This document shows, in pieces, positions 19,346 through 31,700 of a DNA stretch of 64,000 nucleotides. The translations under genes and the position numbers were made by a program. Under the pieces are notes generated by a model. The model was not told the DNA's origin. It did not search any database and saw only the letters and a list, made by a program, of their open reading frames with translations. Each line of letters begins with the position of its first letter. The first letter of the stretch is position 1. Source of the stretch: Hydractinia symbiolongicarpus (Eukaryota > Cnidaria > Hydrozoa > Anthoathecata > Hydractiniidae); the NCBI RefSeq assembly GCF_029227915.1, contig NC_079884.1, positions 11,470,001 to 11,534,000 on the forward strand. The letters are read 5' to 3'.

Positions 19346-20863
19346 ATGAACATTGAAACTGATACGACCAAATCAAACAAAGCTCGTCCACAATCACGTG
19401 TTATAATTGCGCTTATCCCAGCCAAAATATGTTATTTTGCAATCAATGGAAGCCTTGCATGTTTTTTGCCGTACTTGACTGTTTTCCTTTACTCTGTTGG
19501 TTTATCCATCACACAATGTGGGATCATTCTTGGCACAAGAACTGTTTTCTCACTGTTGATAATTCCTTGTCTTGGTGTTATAGCCGATCGTTTTCGTCGA
19601 AAGAAACTGATTCTACTGACATTAATCACTCTTACGGCAGCTGTAGCAGTACCTTTACCATGGGTTGCAAAGGCAGCAAATGCCAACCTAAAGGTGGAGA
19701 ACAGTGGAGGAGAAAAGCTATTTTTTGCCATGTTTTTTATGTTATCCCTATCAGCTATATTTGGTATAGCGGCCGTTGGATTTATTGATTCAGCAACCAT
19801 GCATTTGGTGAAGAAGTATGAGGGTGAAGCGACTTTCGGATATCAACGAGTATTTGGTGCTGCTGGTTTTGTCACTTTATCCTTTCTTGCGGGTTTTTTG
19901 TCAGATCGATTCCAAATAAAGGGAGTATCTAAGTACGCAGTTGCCTTTCTTTTAGATTTTCCAATTCTTTTTACTGCATTTGTTGCTGTTATATTTCTGG
20001 ACCAATCTGTTCATGAAATTGGAAAAAATGAAACTAAATACACACCAACGCAAATTTTAAAAGTAAGAAAAGAAAGAAGAAAGATAAAAGTTGACGAAAA
20101 TAAGATTTATTTAACATTTGAAGACAACAAGGAAAAAGAGAACTGTCCAATTGTTCCCAAAGAGCACAAAACATCTGTTATTAAAACTGTATTGACCACA
20201 TGTTGGCAATTTAAAGTAATTTTCTTTTTTATCATTACAGCTCATATGGGTATCAATTTTTCTTTGATAAATGGATTTCAAGCTATTTTTATGGAGAAAG
20301 AAATTGGGACAACAAAAACCGTTATTGGTATTGCAACTGCATTGTCACCAGTATCTGAGATTCTAGCTTTTCCTGTATCAGCAAAATTAATAAAATTATT
20401 CGGAGGTACCTATCCAAGTATCATTATTGCCACATTTTCTTATTGCTTGCGATTTTTATTTATGTCTTTTGTTGTGGAGCAATATTTGATGCTACCAATT
20501 CAATTTCTTCAGTTTTTTGGTTTTGCAATATTTTGGGCAGCAGCTGTTGAACATACCAACCATATAAGTCCAATGAAAATCTCAGTTACAATGTTTAGTA
20601 TAATCACCAGTTTGTATTATAGTTTAGGAAATATTATAGCAAGTATTGTTGGTGGAATTATTTATGATAAGTACGGTGGTAGATGGTTATTTAGAATTTC
20701 ATCGATCAATTGCGCTTTTATGACCTGCTCAATTATCTTGTATTTCTTTCTGTATGAAAGAAAAAATACAAATAAATTAAAGGCTGAAGACATAAAGGGA
20801 ATCTTAAACAAGGCAGCAGTCGTTAATGAAGAACCAGAACAGAAAATGGCTACTGAAGTCTAA
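19346..20863 (+). CDS. MFSD6-like major facilitator transporter
   Basis: 505 residues, one coding exon, about 12 hydrophobic helices. The N-terminal half carries the MFS helix 2-3 loop signature (GVIADRFRRKK), then FGYQRVFGAAGF and AGFLSDRF. A long basic cytoplasmic loop (about residues 225-280, KVRKERRKIKVDENK) separates the halves. The C-terminal half has WAAAVEHTNHISP and GGIIYDKYGGRWLFRIS. These fit the MFS_1-like/MFSD6 group, whose substrates are mostly unknown, so I give none. The start is the first ATG in frame, 15 bases after a good splice acceptor (TATTTTTAG), which implies an upstream UTR exon. A poly(A) signal follows 25 bases after the stop. A partial broken copy lies at 12545-13162. 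Confidence 0.95.
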   Translation: MNIETDTTKSNKARPQSRVIIALIPAKICYFAINGSLACFLPYLTVFLYSVGLSITQCGIILGTRTVFSLLIIPCLGVIADRFRRKKLILLTLITLTAAVAVPLPWVAKAANANLKVENSGGEKLFFAMFFMLSLSAIFGIAAVGFIDSATMHLVKKYEGEATFGYQRVFGAAGFVTLSFLAGFLSDRFQIKGVSKYAVAFLLDFPILFTAFVAVIFLDQSVHEIGKNETKYTPTQILKVRKERRKIKVDENKIYLTFEDNKEKENCPIVPKEHKTSVIKTVLTTCWQFKVIFFFIITAHMGINFSLINGFQAIFMEKEIGTTKTVIGIATALSPVSEILAFPVSAKLIKLFGGTYPSIIIATFSYCLRFLFMSFVVEQYLMLPIQFLQFFGFAIFWAAAVEHTNHISPMKISVTMFSIITSLYYSLGNIIASIVGGIIYDKYGGRWLFRISSINCAFMTCSIILYFFLYERKNTNKLKAEDIKGILNKAAVVNEEPEQKMATEV

Positions 20864-20887
20864 CTACATTGTAACAATCTTTTCAGT

Positions 20888-20893
20888 AATAAA
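20888..20893 (+). terminator. Poly(A) signal of the MFS gene
   Basis: AATAAA 25 bases after the MFS stop codon. Confidence 0.6.
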
Positions 20894-22706
20894 TGCGACA
20901 GGATAAAAAAGTAATAACTTAGACAGTAATGGGTTGGGAAAGTAGCTCAGGTACGGCTAAGTGGGTTGAGGTGAAGTAATTATAGCGTTACGTGATTTTT
21001 GAATGACTCATATATATATATGAATATTCTGAACTTTCCATAAATTTTGAAAATATGTATAAAATTATTATTCGCATAATCTCTTGATATGAAGGTGCTT
21101 TATTAGTGTTGCATTTTAAAAAATTAAATTTTAATATTTTTTAGTATTTTCTTGGTAAAAATATCTTCGGTTTTCTTTGTAATCTCTAATCGTCGTTATA
21201 TATCTGTGCGTGTGTGAATCTGTGTCAGGCAAAGTGGATCTTATTATGTTTCATCTAAGAAACGATAAATTAGTTATTTTTGACGTAAGTAAACTAGTTT
21301 GACGTTAATAACTTAATTATTATGACTGTAGGCATTTTATTGCACTTATATGTTTGGGCCCTGGAAACAGATGGAAATAACTGACGTCACCTTCTGCGTG
21401 ATTAACTAAGACCTAATGGTCTAATGTCAAAAAGTATGATCAGCCCCGTTTCAGAATCCACGAGTTTGTGACGTCATCCAAAAAACCTTCAAATCTCTTT
21501 ACTACAGCTCTGGGGACGAGAATGGTATAAGGATTTTTTATCCCAGCTAACATTTTTGTGTTATCTTCACCAATCTGATTTTACGCAGCTGGCAACTGGA
21601 GTTGTGGCTATCTACAAGCTATTTGCTACCTACAGCTCCCAAAAGTGCAAAAGCCAAATATAGTCTGCTTCAGCAAGACTATCAAATAAGCTTTTAAATG
21701 CGAAATGAAGTTATGTAACTACACGTTTTATTGTAATATAAATTTTGGCAAGTTTATTGATTTAATCATGGAAATGACACAACAGTGTAGCAAAAGAAAG
21801 TTTGTACTCTACTCTCCTTTTTTTCTAATCATGTAAAAAGATTCATCCAATTCATTCCTTTTTGATTAATTTGATAGCGGCTTCTTGGACGCTGCACAGC
21901 ATAAGGGCCTGGACACCAATAGTAACGAAATCATTCAAAGTTGAAAAAAATTTTGTCTAACAAATATTTTTGTGGAAGAAGTATTTGTAGAATACTCCCT
22001 CAAAAATGGTCATAAGTTATTTTAGAGTTTAGTTTTTCAGAAGCGGATAAAACGACGGTCAAATTCTCATAACACAGCTTCTGCGCTGTAGCAGACACCT
22101 CTCTTTAGCAGGCGTCATTTCATTTCGTCCTCAGGGCTTTTGAAAACATCAAAACTGTGAGGAAGATAGAGAAAAAAGCCCTGGGAACGAGATAGAAGTC
22201 AACCCCAGAATGAGCCTCTGTATAAAGACACACCCAATAATCGTAACTTTCCTCTCTTATGATTTCAGAGATCCAAAGAAATTTGTGAAAAATCAATAAA
22301 TAAATAACACAAGTTCTATCACCATTACTGATCATCTGATTTTTTAATTCTAAAACAATTATTTTTACCCATGCGTCAAATTAGATAAACTACAGCATAC
22401 TCGAGCTCCCCAAATGTCTTCTAAGTTTTTTTTAAAATTCAAAGCTTTATATACTCGGTTTCGTGCAAACAGGTTTCTTGTAAAAAAATACGTGTATTTA
22501 CAATTAACATTGTGTGATTTATTAACATATTTTATCAAATGTCGTAGCTACAAGAAGACCAGACGAATAACAAACTTTATGAAAGTAGGGAAGGAGGAGG
22601 AGAAAGTGGGGAAGGAGGAGGGTGTGTGGGTATGCGTGAGAAGTTGCCGGATTGGTGAAAGGGGATTGTAGTCATTTATGCATGGTCCATAGGGAAAACG
22701 TTTCTT
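20894..22706. other. Intergenic between the convergent MFS and PLAA genes
   Basis: No gene recognised. It holds a TA-alternating tract (21012-21021) and a G/A-rich run (22588-22630). A tiny inverted-repeat element lies at 22121-22192, and a related GGGGACGAG end lies near 21513. Confidence 0.5.
22121..22192. mobile_element. Tiny inverted-repeat element (about 72 bp)
   Basis: Ends TCGTCCTCAGGGCTTTT and AAAAAAGCCCTGGGAACGA are imperfect inverted complements around a short loop. It has the CTCGTCCCCAGGGC-type tip found in many short eukaryotic MITEs. Confidence 0.5.
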
Positions 22707-22712
22707 TTTATT
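22707..22712 (-). terminator. Poly(A) signal of PLAA
   Basis: AATAAA on the minus strand, 86 bases after the proposed PLAA stop codon (22798-22800). It supports the terminal exon. Confidence 0.55.
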
Positions 22713-22797
22713 GCAAAGGAGAGATTTTTTTTAATAACGAGTCTAACATTCGGAAAAAATACTAAGAAGACAATAGAACATAACAAAACACGTTTTT

Positions 22798-25700
22798 TCA
22801 CGACAACAAATTCTCCAGTTGTAAGATGCATCCTTTTACCTAAAACGACAGAAAATTGGAAATGACTTAAAGCTTAAAACATAAGTGAAAAAATAATAAA
22901 TTAATAAATATGTATACAACAATTTTACATCACAAAGCGATTTTTTAACATGACTTTTTGTAACAATTTATTTTATATCCACTTGAACTACACATAATTA
23001 AATTGAAAAAACCAACATGATCTATTCAAGAATGGATAAAATTTTAAACAAAAAATTAAGAACATTTTATTAAGGTTTTATTAGGTTTACTTCAATAATT
23101 CTTAAAAAAATTTCAGAATTTTTTTAATACAATTATGCCCGAAAGGACTACTGATATATTTTCCTGTGTGGGCATGTCAATCGACAAATAATAAAAAACT
23201 CTCATGTAAGACAAGAATCACGTGCATTTCAAGATTCAGTTCATGGAGTCATAAAGATACCGACACAGCTCAGTTTCAAAGATTGTATGACTAAAACAGT
23301 TAATAAAAAAACTATGTGTTAACTTTTATAAACAAAACAAAACAATCCATGTGCAAGTGCAAGAATATGCTTGATATTGCATTTTTTCACGCAAATAAGG
23401 CCGTCCTTAAAAAATTTTCATTTGCTGTTTTCCGATCGACCTTCGGAATTTCTTGCCGACCCTAAAAAGTTTGAGTCGGGGATTTTTCAACATTCTTTTA
23501 TTTTCCCCGTATTTCGCCGATTTCCGACCCAAAAATTATTTTTTCATAAAGTATAAGTAAAGTTAAATAAAAATATAGCAAACAAATTGCTAAGCAAATA
23601 AATAATCAAAACAATAGATTACGCCGCGATAGAAAAAGAATGTGAATTCATTAAGCGAATAAAAAAAGAAAAACACGCAGACAAGACTTTATTACATTTG
23701 ATGATGTATTTTTATGCTCAAATTAATCCCAACTCCACAAAACGTGAGCTTAAAGAGTTGTATTATTTGTAAAAAATCTCAATCCAAAGAGATGTAATCG
23801 CACAAGATATAAGAAGTGATGGTACAGTAAAAGAAGATTAGAATATTTATTTATTGACATAGTTTCAATAGGATTTGGTATGAAAGATTAAAATCCAGTA
23901 GAAGCAATGATCTTCTTCATGAAAGCTACAAAACTACGTCGTAACCATCTCAGTGATATCGATGTTGTACTAAAATTACTTGATTTATTTCCTAATTCGC
24001 TTTGCTCCACCGACAAAACCTTATTTATTTATACGGGACAATAATGATGCACATGAATATTACGTAACGAAAATAAATACGATTCGCTTGAACAATTGAA
24101 TAGCAAAACTAATTACAGTCCAACTCTCAGAAGACCCAAAAAGGTTTTCTAAAAGAAAAGGCGGAAATCATACTTCACTTCTTACGTAATGACAACATAC
24201 GCAAAATTTTTAACTAATGCCAGTAAACAAAAGTTTTTGTTTATAGTGATACTTTTTAAAAATTCGGTTTCATATTCTTCAGAGTTCCGCATTCGAAGAG
24301 ACCCTTAAAACGGTTAGGTTAGAAAAACCTAATTTTCAAAAACCCGGGGTAAATTTTTTAGGAAAAACTCAAGGGTCTTAAATTTGGAAAAAGCGAGGAA
24401 TTTAAACAACAATCCAGTGTTCGAAAATTCGAGGCTGGATCGAACTTACTTTTTCAACATTAATCTGTTCTTTTAGCAGCTGCAAGGTAGAATTTAATTC
24501 GAGCGTTTTTACAAACATTATCATGTCTTCGTTGTCGCTAATCTACACAAACATAAAATATTATTTTTGAGACGAGGTTGAAGAACTATCCGTATTCATA
24601 CCCTTTTTGTATTTATTCATATCCTTCTTGTATTATACAACATTACATTTATTTATGAAGATACATATTTCAAATTTAACACATTCAGTTTTTTTCCGTA
24701 GTGTATCACTTTGTTATCCCGTCGAATTTTGTAATCCAATTTTGTTGCACTTTGTAGTCACAAACTCGCAACATCGCAATTTGTAATTCTTGTAATCCCA
24801 CGACCTGTCACAATTTCTGACATAGAACACTTCCTTATATTTCTGTGAGGGAGAAAGTTTGTAATACAATAGCGATTTCATTACAAACTGTGACAAAAAT
24901 TGGAATAAAGTGTGATGGGATTACAAAGTGTGACGGGATTACAAAGTGATACACACCGATTGCCGCGTGCACCGAGTCCAGCAAACATTTAGCAAAGAAA
25001 AGAAAGAAAATAGTCTACAAGGCAAATTTAGTGGCTATAAAAAACACATCCCAGTCTGAGTTTCAAAATTCTTATTCGGGTGGTTTATAAGAACATAATA
25101 AGAACAGTCAATCCTCAAAATGCTAATAAAGATATATCTGTCATGCTTACCAAAGTTCCTAATGAAACTAAAAGTCGAAATATTGAATTGTCGTCTTGCT
25201 CTTTAGATAAAAACTAAAATAAAAACAAAATATAGTCGGCAGATAATAAACAAGCAAGTTAAACGATGCACAACGTGGCGTCGAAAAATTATTTGCGATA
25301 CATACTCTATTCAAAACTATTTTGACGACATGTAAATTTCTAAGACGCCCTAATGTTTTCCCGCTTTACGCACACACGTGATTTTATTCGCTGTTTCAAG
25401 AAATAGACAATTTTGATTGGTTTTGAAGTATATAGCATAAGGACGTAGTTAAACATGATTTTTTACCGGTCTGTAACGTTAACCTACCAATTCATGATTT
25501 CATGGTTAAAATTAAAAAAAAGAATCTGTATAAAACACCTTGAAATGAGAACCAAAACGGTTAAATATACAATATATTATTACAACGATCTATCTTCATG
25601 GAGGAAAATTGATATTCGATATAATTGATAAATTGTGCGAGTTTATATTAATTTGTATGGATTTTCTTTTATAAGAAAACGCTTTATAAGAATATCAGGC

Positions 25701-28700
25701 TTGGAATTTAGATAAAAACACAACAAAAAGTCTATTGTCTCGGAAAACAGAGGAAGAATTACTAGCCTGATTAGAATTTTGATATTCTTATAAAAAACGT
25801 GTCTAAAAAATGTAAATAGTATGATTAAACACTTTGAAAAAAATATCCGCAAAAAAGAGGAGTTACAGTCAAAAAACTGCCCTAAAATCAAAGAAAGAAA
25901 AAGAATAGGAAAACGGGTCCTGTAGAAAGCGATGCGCGAACATAGTGGCGACCACGCAAGTTTTAGGATTAAAGTCAAGTAAATCCAGGATACCTTTATC
26001 AACTTTTCAGGACAAGACAAACAAAATTCATTCAGTCATTTCTACATCGAATGACTGTTAAATATAATTTTCTTGTAAAGGTATTACAGTTTTAAATTAC
26101 ACTAATTAAGCAAAGTTTATCATCTCAACACGCCATGCATATTTATATCAATATAGTAGTCCCTATCAAAAGCATAAACATAGATCATGTCTGGGATCAA
26201 AACAATTTGAGCTACGCGAAAATATTCCTTTTGAAAAAAAACTACCAGTATTTAGTAATTCAGCTATCGTTTAGCATGGTTTGTTAGGAAGCTGATGTAG
26301 ATACATCTTAAACTGTTTGCATTAGGTGCAAAGGTGTATTCGAAATATCTGAATTCGAACGATTTACAAGTCTCTACGACATTTCGCGAATGGTGCCATT
26401 CGACAAAATGTCTGATATTAAATTATGATGAAAGAGAATCTATGTTTGATTTTCTGGTCAATCCAGGATTTTTGGATAAAAATAAGTCAAAAAATTATTC
26501 GAATTTATAGGACAGTAAACTCATTCTAAACTTTTAAGTGTCCTTTTTTACAGGTGACGTCAAATAAAACAATTGCGATATTAACCGCCAATGTTTACAA
26601 AAGAATGGCATGAGCCATAAATAACAGAACTAAAACATACCTTATTAACATATGTACATAGTTGAACTCTATCTTCAAAACCAATACTACTATTACGACA
26701 ATATACACAACAACTAAAAAAAATAATAATAATCTAAACCCCTTTACTCAAAAATTCTCCGAGATCACGAGAATTCTTCTTTTTTTTTTCGTTTTGATTA
26801 GAAAATTGAAGGCGGAAAATGAAAAAGTCAATTTTCAAAAGTATTCTTTTAATGATGGCAACTTACAAACATATTAGCAAATAGACACAGAGCTGTATAG
26901 AGCAAGGGGAAATTATCAAAAATAGAGACGTTAATGTCTGTTAGTAATTATTTGACTTGCAAAAATCACTAGCAGTGAAGCCAAATATTTCTCTCATGTC
27001 TGGCTTTACTTAAAAATTATATAAACAACGTGATAAATCTTACTTGACTATAAAACTCGACATACTGATACTAAGATTCTTATGATTTTTCAAATATAAA
27101 ACTTCACATTGTTCCACTATCTGAAAAAAATCATTTTTACAATCACTTTCGTTATTTTATTACATTTTCAAGTTGCAAGTTCAATAACATCAACTATCTA
27201 CTGAAGAACATGGTCCTAGCCATTACTTTTTTTATCAAGAATGTAAAAATAGAAAAAGACATTTTTCTTTTTTCAATGACATTTCAGTGTGCATACAAAA
27301 TAACAGTATTAATCATTAGATGCATCAAGAAAAGAACTGTGTAGAGCACAAAAAAGAATCAAAAATGTATTTACTGACTTTTTCTCGATTTCTGTATACA
27401 GCGCCTGCACCTTTCGAATGAGTAAATGCATTTGTGAACGTTCTGTATATCAGCATGCTATTTGTAGGTTGATCACTTTGTCTAGAAATAAATAAAAAGA
27501 AATGGACTTATTTAAATATTAATTGATATGTTGATTCATTACAAATTAAATTCAACTTTTTCAATGCGCGTACAATAAAATGTCAAATGAAGGATTATTA
27601 TCCATCAAATTCACAAGGTCGAAATAAAGAAACCTACACGTCCCGTCTTGTTCATAGCGGAATCCCATGTGGGGTAATGCAATTAAGCGGGACAGTCCCT
27701 ATATATCTTTGCTATGTGCATGTTAGAATGAGGTTGGAAATGCTACTCACAAAAAACAACTCGTCAATTTTACTGTTATAGAATACCATGTCTAACCACA
27801 GGACAGGAAATGAAAACGAGGAAATGTGGTATTATCTTTACCTGCATATGCCCAACAAGTTATCTATAAACGTATTTGCGTGTTCATCAAGAAATATAAA
27901 GTGATTTGATAGATTTTCATTCAATACAAGTATGCGCACGGTATCCAAAACTAAAAAAATAATAATACAGAAGTGAACATGCAAAGCTAAGATATCTAAA
28001 GAAAGAAAATACACTATTTTTATAAACATGTTGTGTTTTTTAGTCCTGCCTTAAACATATTTTTATTCTTATTTTTATTCTCCTTATTTTATGCTTATTA
28101 TTCGTTGATCTCAAACTTTACTTTTATTCGTCATTTCAATAGTTTTTGGAAGTTGTTTTTTTTAACTGTTACTTCATTATCATCTATTTCTTCTTTACTT
28201 TTAAGTTCCCTTTTTCCACCTCAGTACACTTGGTTGTAACACCTTTCACAGACATTATCATTTTTCATACTGTTATATTTTTTTTATAAAAAATTTGTTT
28301 TTGTTTTTATCTTTAAATATATAGTTTTTTGCTTGATAAGATTAACTATAAAAAAACATTCATTTTGATTTTGTACCGACTCAAAACATGCTTACCCGAT
28401 GCATAAAACGTAAGGAATCTCAGTCTAGATATGCTTATCCGATGCATAAAACTTGGGGAATCTCAGTCTAGATATGCTCATCCCATGCATAAAACTTGAA
28501 GAATCTCAGTCTAGATATGCTCATCCCATGCATAAAACTTGAGGAATCTCAGTCTAGATATGCTTATCCGATGCATAAAACTTGAGGAATCTCAGTCTAG
28601 ATATGCTTATCCGATGCATAAAACTTAAGGAATCTCAGTCTAGATATGCTTATCCGATGCATAAAACTTAAGGAATCTCAGTCTAGATATGCTTATCCGA

Positions 28701-31700
28701 TGCATAAAACTTGAGGAATCTCAGTCTAGATATGCTTATCCGATGCATAAAACTTGAGGAATCTTAGCCTAGATATGCTTATCCGATGCATAAAACTTGA
28801 GGAATCTCAGTCTAGATATGCTTATCCGATGCATAAAACTTGAGGAATCTCAGTCTAGATATGCTTATCCGATGCATAAAACTTGAGGAATCTCAGTCTA
28901 GATATGCTTATCCGATGCATAAAACTTGAGGAATCTCAGTCTAGATATGCTTATCCGATGCATAAAACTTGAGGAATCTCAGTCTAGATATGCTTATCCG
29001 ATGCATAAAACTTGAGGAATCTCAGTCTAGATATGCTTAGCCAATGCATAAAACTTGAGGAATCTCAGTCTAGATATGCTTAGCCAATGCATAAAACTTG
29101 AGGAATCTCAGTCTAGATATGCTTAGCCAATGCATAAATCTTAAGGAATCTCAGTCTAGATGTGCTTATAAACGTTATGCTTTTAAAAAAAGGTTTATGA
29201 GACGAAAGAAATGAGAGAGTAAAAGCTAATTTTTAAAAAATTGAACGAAATCATCATATAAATGGTATTTTAAGAAATTGTTTGTAAAAAAAAAGTTTGC
29301 GAAAGAGTAACCACAACTACCTATTGTTTTGCTCCCTTCCTTTTTTAAAAATTGCATAACTTAAAAAACAATATTATTTACCATTACATAATTTTTATCC
29401 AACAATTAATTTAACCTTTTCCGCGCTTAAAATGTTTTTAAAGAACCAAAAAACCCTAAAATTTACCTGGTAGTAATTTATCATGCGGCCACTGTATCAG
29501 CTTCGAAAAAATTGTTGAGATATATGTAGCAACATCCAATGAAATGTCTGATGATCCTTGAAGTATTTTAGATGTAACGTCTACATGAAAAAAAGAAAAG
29601 AAAAATTGGAAAACAATAAAATATAATATATATCCAGAGATCATACCCAACTCACATATTGCGGACTATTGAATGCGTTACAAGTATGTTATTACACCAA
29701 TTTAATCTCATCAGCAAGACCATGATTTTTAAAGATAAAGCTAAACATGTTTTTATCTTAGGGTTTGAAAACTCTTTCTCATCATAGAAAATGAATAAAA
29801 ACCTACCCGACAGAGAATTAACTTCATCTTCAGTAATTTGAAAGTTCTTAAAATTAACAAATAAGTTGATAAAATAATAATAAACGACCCGCAGGTATGT
29901 TCCCCATAATACAATCTTGAGGTTACTACACAGGTTCATATTTTAGGGAGAAAGTTAAGGGTATTGGTTGTTTAAGTTCAAATAGTTTCTATAGTAACCG
30001 TATTTGGTCAGTGTTTGAATTGGCTGCTAAATCGCTACTTTGTGCTGTGCATGTGCGAAATAACAATTCCGAAATATGTGCGACCGGTAAACACGTGGAT
30101 GTTAACACGAGCTAACGTTTATATGAATTACCTGGTCGACCTGCATATTGAATTCTTTCATTTTTAAAATGATTTGCTCTGCTTTTCCAGCACTAAATTT
30201 CAGGTACGACTTCTAAAGGAAAAACAAGATAAATCCACTCTTCACCTGTTTCAAAGCATAGATTCACCTGCAATATAGCCAAACCTAAAGATCTTTATGA
30301 AAAATAAAAACACAGTCGAAGTAGTTAAGTATCCAATAGGGCTTATGGTACATGATATTATTAAAAGCCGTTTTTTTTAAATTATAAGAACCCATTAGCT
30401 ACAACCTTAAGACAAAAAAAATCTTTCCAATCCTTTTGGATGGCAATAATAGCGATAACTAGCACGATTTTGCTTTAGGATTTAACATTTGTGATGACAT
30501 CAGTATAACAGAAGGTTAGTTCAACTAAAAGACATGCTTTTGGAAGTTGTTTTTTTTAACTGTTACTTCATTATCATCTATTTCTTTTTTACTTTTAAGT
30601 TCCCTTTTTCCACGTCAGTACACTTGGTTTTAACACCTTTCACAGACATTATCATTTTTCATACTGTTATATTTTTTTTAAAAAAAACTCGATTTTTTTT
30701 ATAAAAAATTTGTTTTTGTTTGCTCGTGCTCGTTTATTGAATTTGGTAGCAGAAATTTGTCCTACCTCAGGAAAATATGTAATCCCAGCTTGAACTAAAA
30801 CATAAAAAATAGAAAACTTAAAAAATGAAAAAAAGACCAATCACTTATTCGTTCAAGATCAAAAACTTCAAAGTTGATTCTAAGGAAGTTAAATTTAACT
30901 AAAGACATGAACACTAATCGCATTTATTGAAAGAGTGCACACATATCACCCACAATACTAACAAAAAACAGCAAAAAAATAAGGTCGCTACCGTTAGTTT
31001 GGGGGACATATCTTCCACTACCTAGAAATGAATTATTGTTTTATTATGCTTTGTATACAATGTTATTTAATGAGCGTATTGAACTTTTAAACTAAAAAAG
31101 AACTGCAAACTCTTACTCAATCTAAATGTTCGGGAAAATAAAAACCACTGAAAATAAGCAATAATAAATCCATTTTGAACTCGCGCATTCTAGTTCAAAT
31201 CGATTTGTTCCACAGTGCTTGATTATAAGAAATTATTCAACAAAATACTCTTAATACTCGCATTTTGCCCTTCAAATGAATTGCGATATTTTAATGACAG
31301 GCGAACCCGTCAATTTTTCCAGGGGCTAGTACTACATTACTAAATTACTACCTGTGAATGGATCAATTCCACTAGATGTGTTTTGCGTGGTTGAACTACT
31401 TTGGGGAACATACATTCCAGCACCTAAATTTTAATTACCAGTGATGTTACAATACAAAAAACTTCCTAATTTCCCATTTTAAGTGCCACTTAAATTATAA
31501 TTTCCGGCTTCATAATAACTTCTGCAAAAAACCCTCCTCAGGTTGACCACAGAAATTGTCAAATATAAGGAGTTTTTATAAGTTTTCTTAGAATGTTTAA
31601 GAATTCTTAGATTTGTTTTAAGACTTTTGAAAGCTAAGGATTCTTTTTAAGATTGAAACTCCACAACTGTGCAACAAGTTTTAATTAACAATAAGTATAA

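Noticed and set aside
23628-24060. Coding-like fragment ([20 protein letters not shown]) on the plus strand in the last PLAA intron
   Set aside because: Short, surrounded by stops, no recognised family and no splice context. Could be an old transposon scrap but is not supportable.
25643-26020. 125-codon minus-strand hydrophobic frame
   Set aside because: It lies in a PLAA intron (25214-26640). The composition is that of AT-rich sequence, and it fits neither PLAA nor any family I know.
27587-27781. 64-codon plus-strand frame
   Set aside because: It sits antisense in a PLAA intron without homology or coding signs.
28387-29161. CRISPR-like array
   Set aside because: There are no spacers: the 43-bp units are contiguous and nearly identical. 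The sequence is eukaryotic and intronic.
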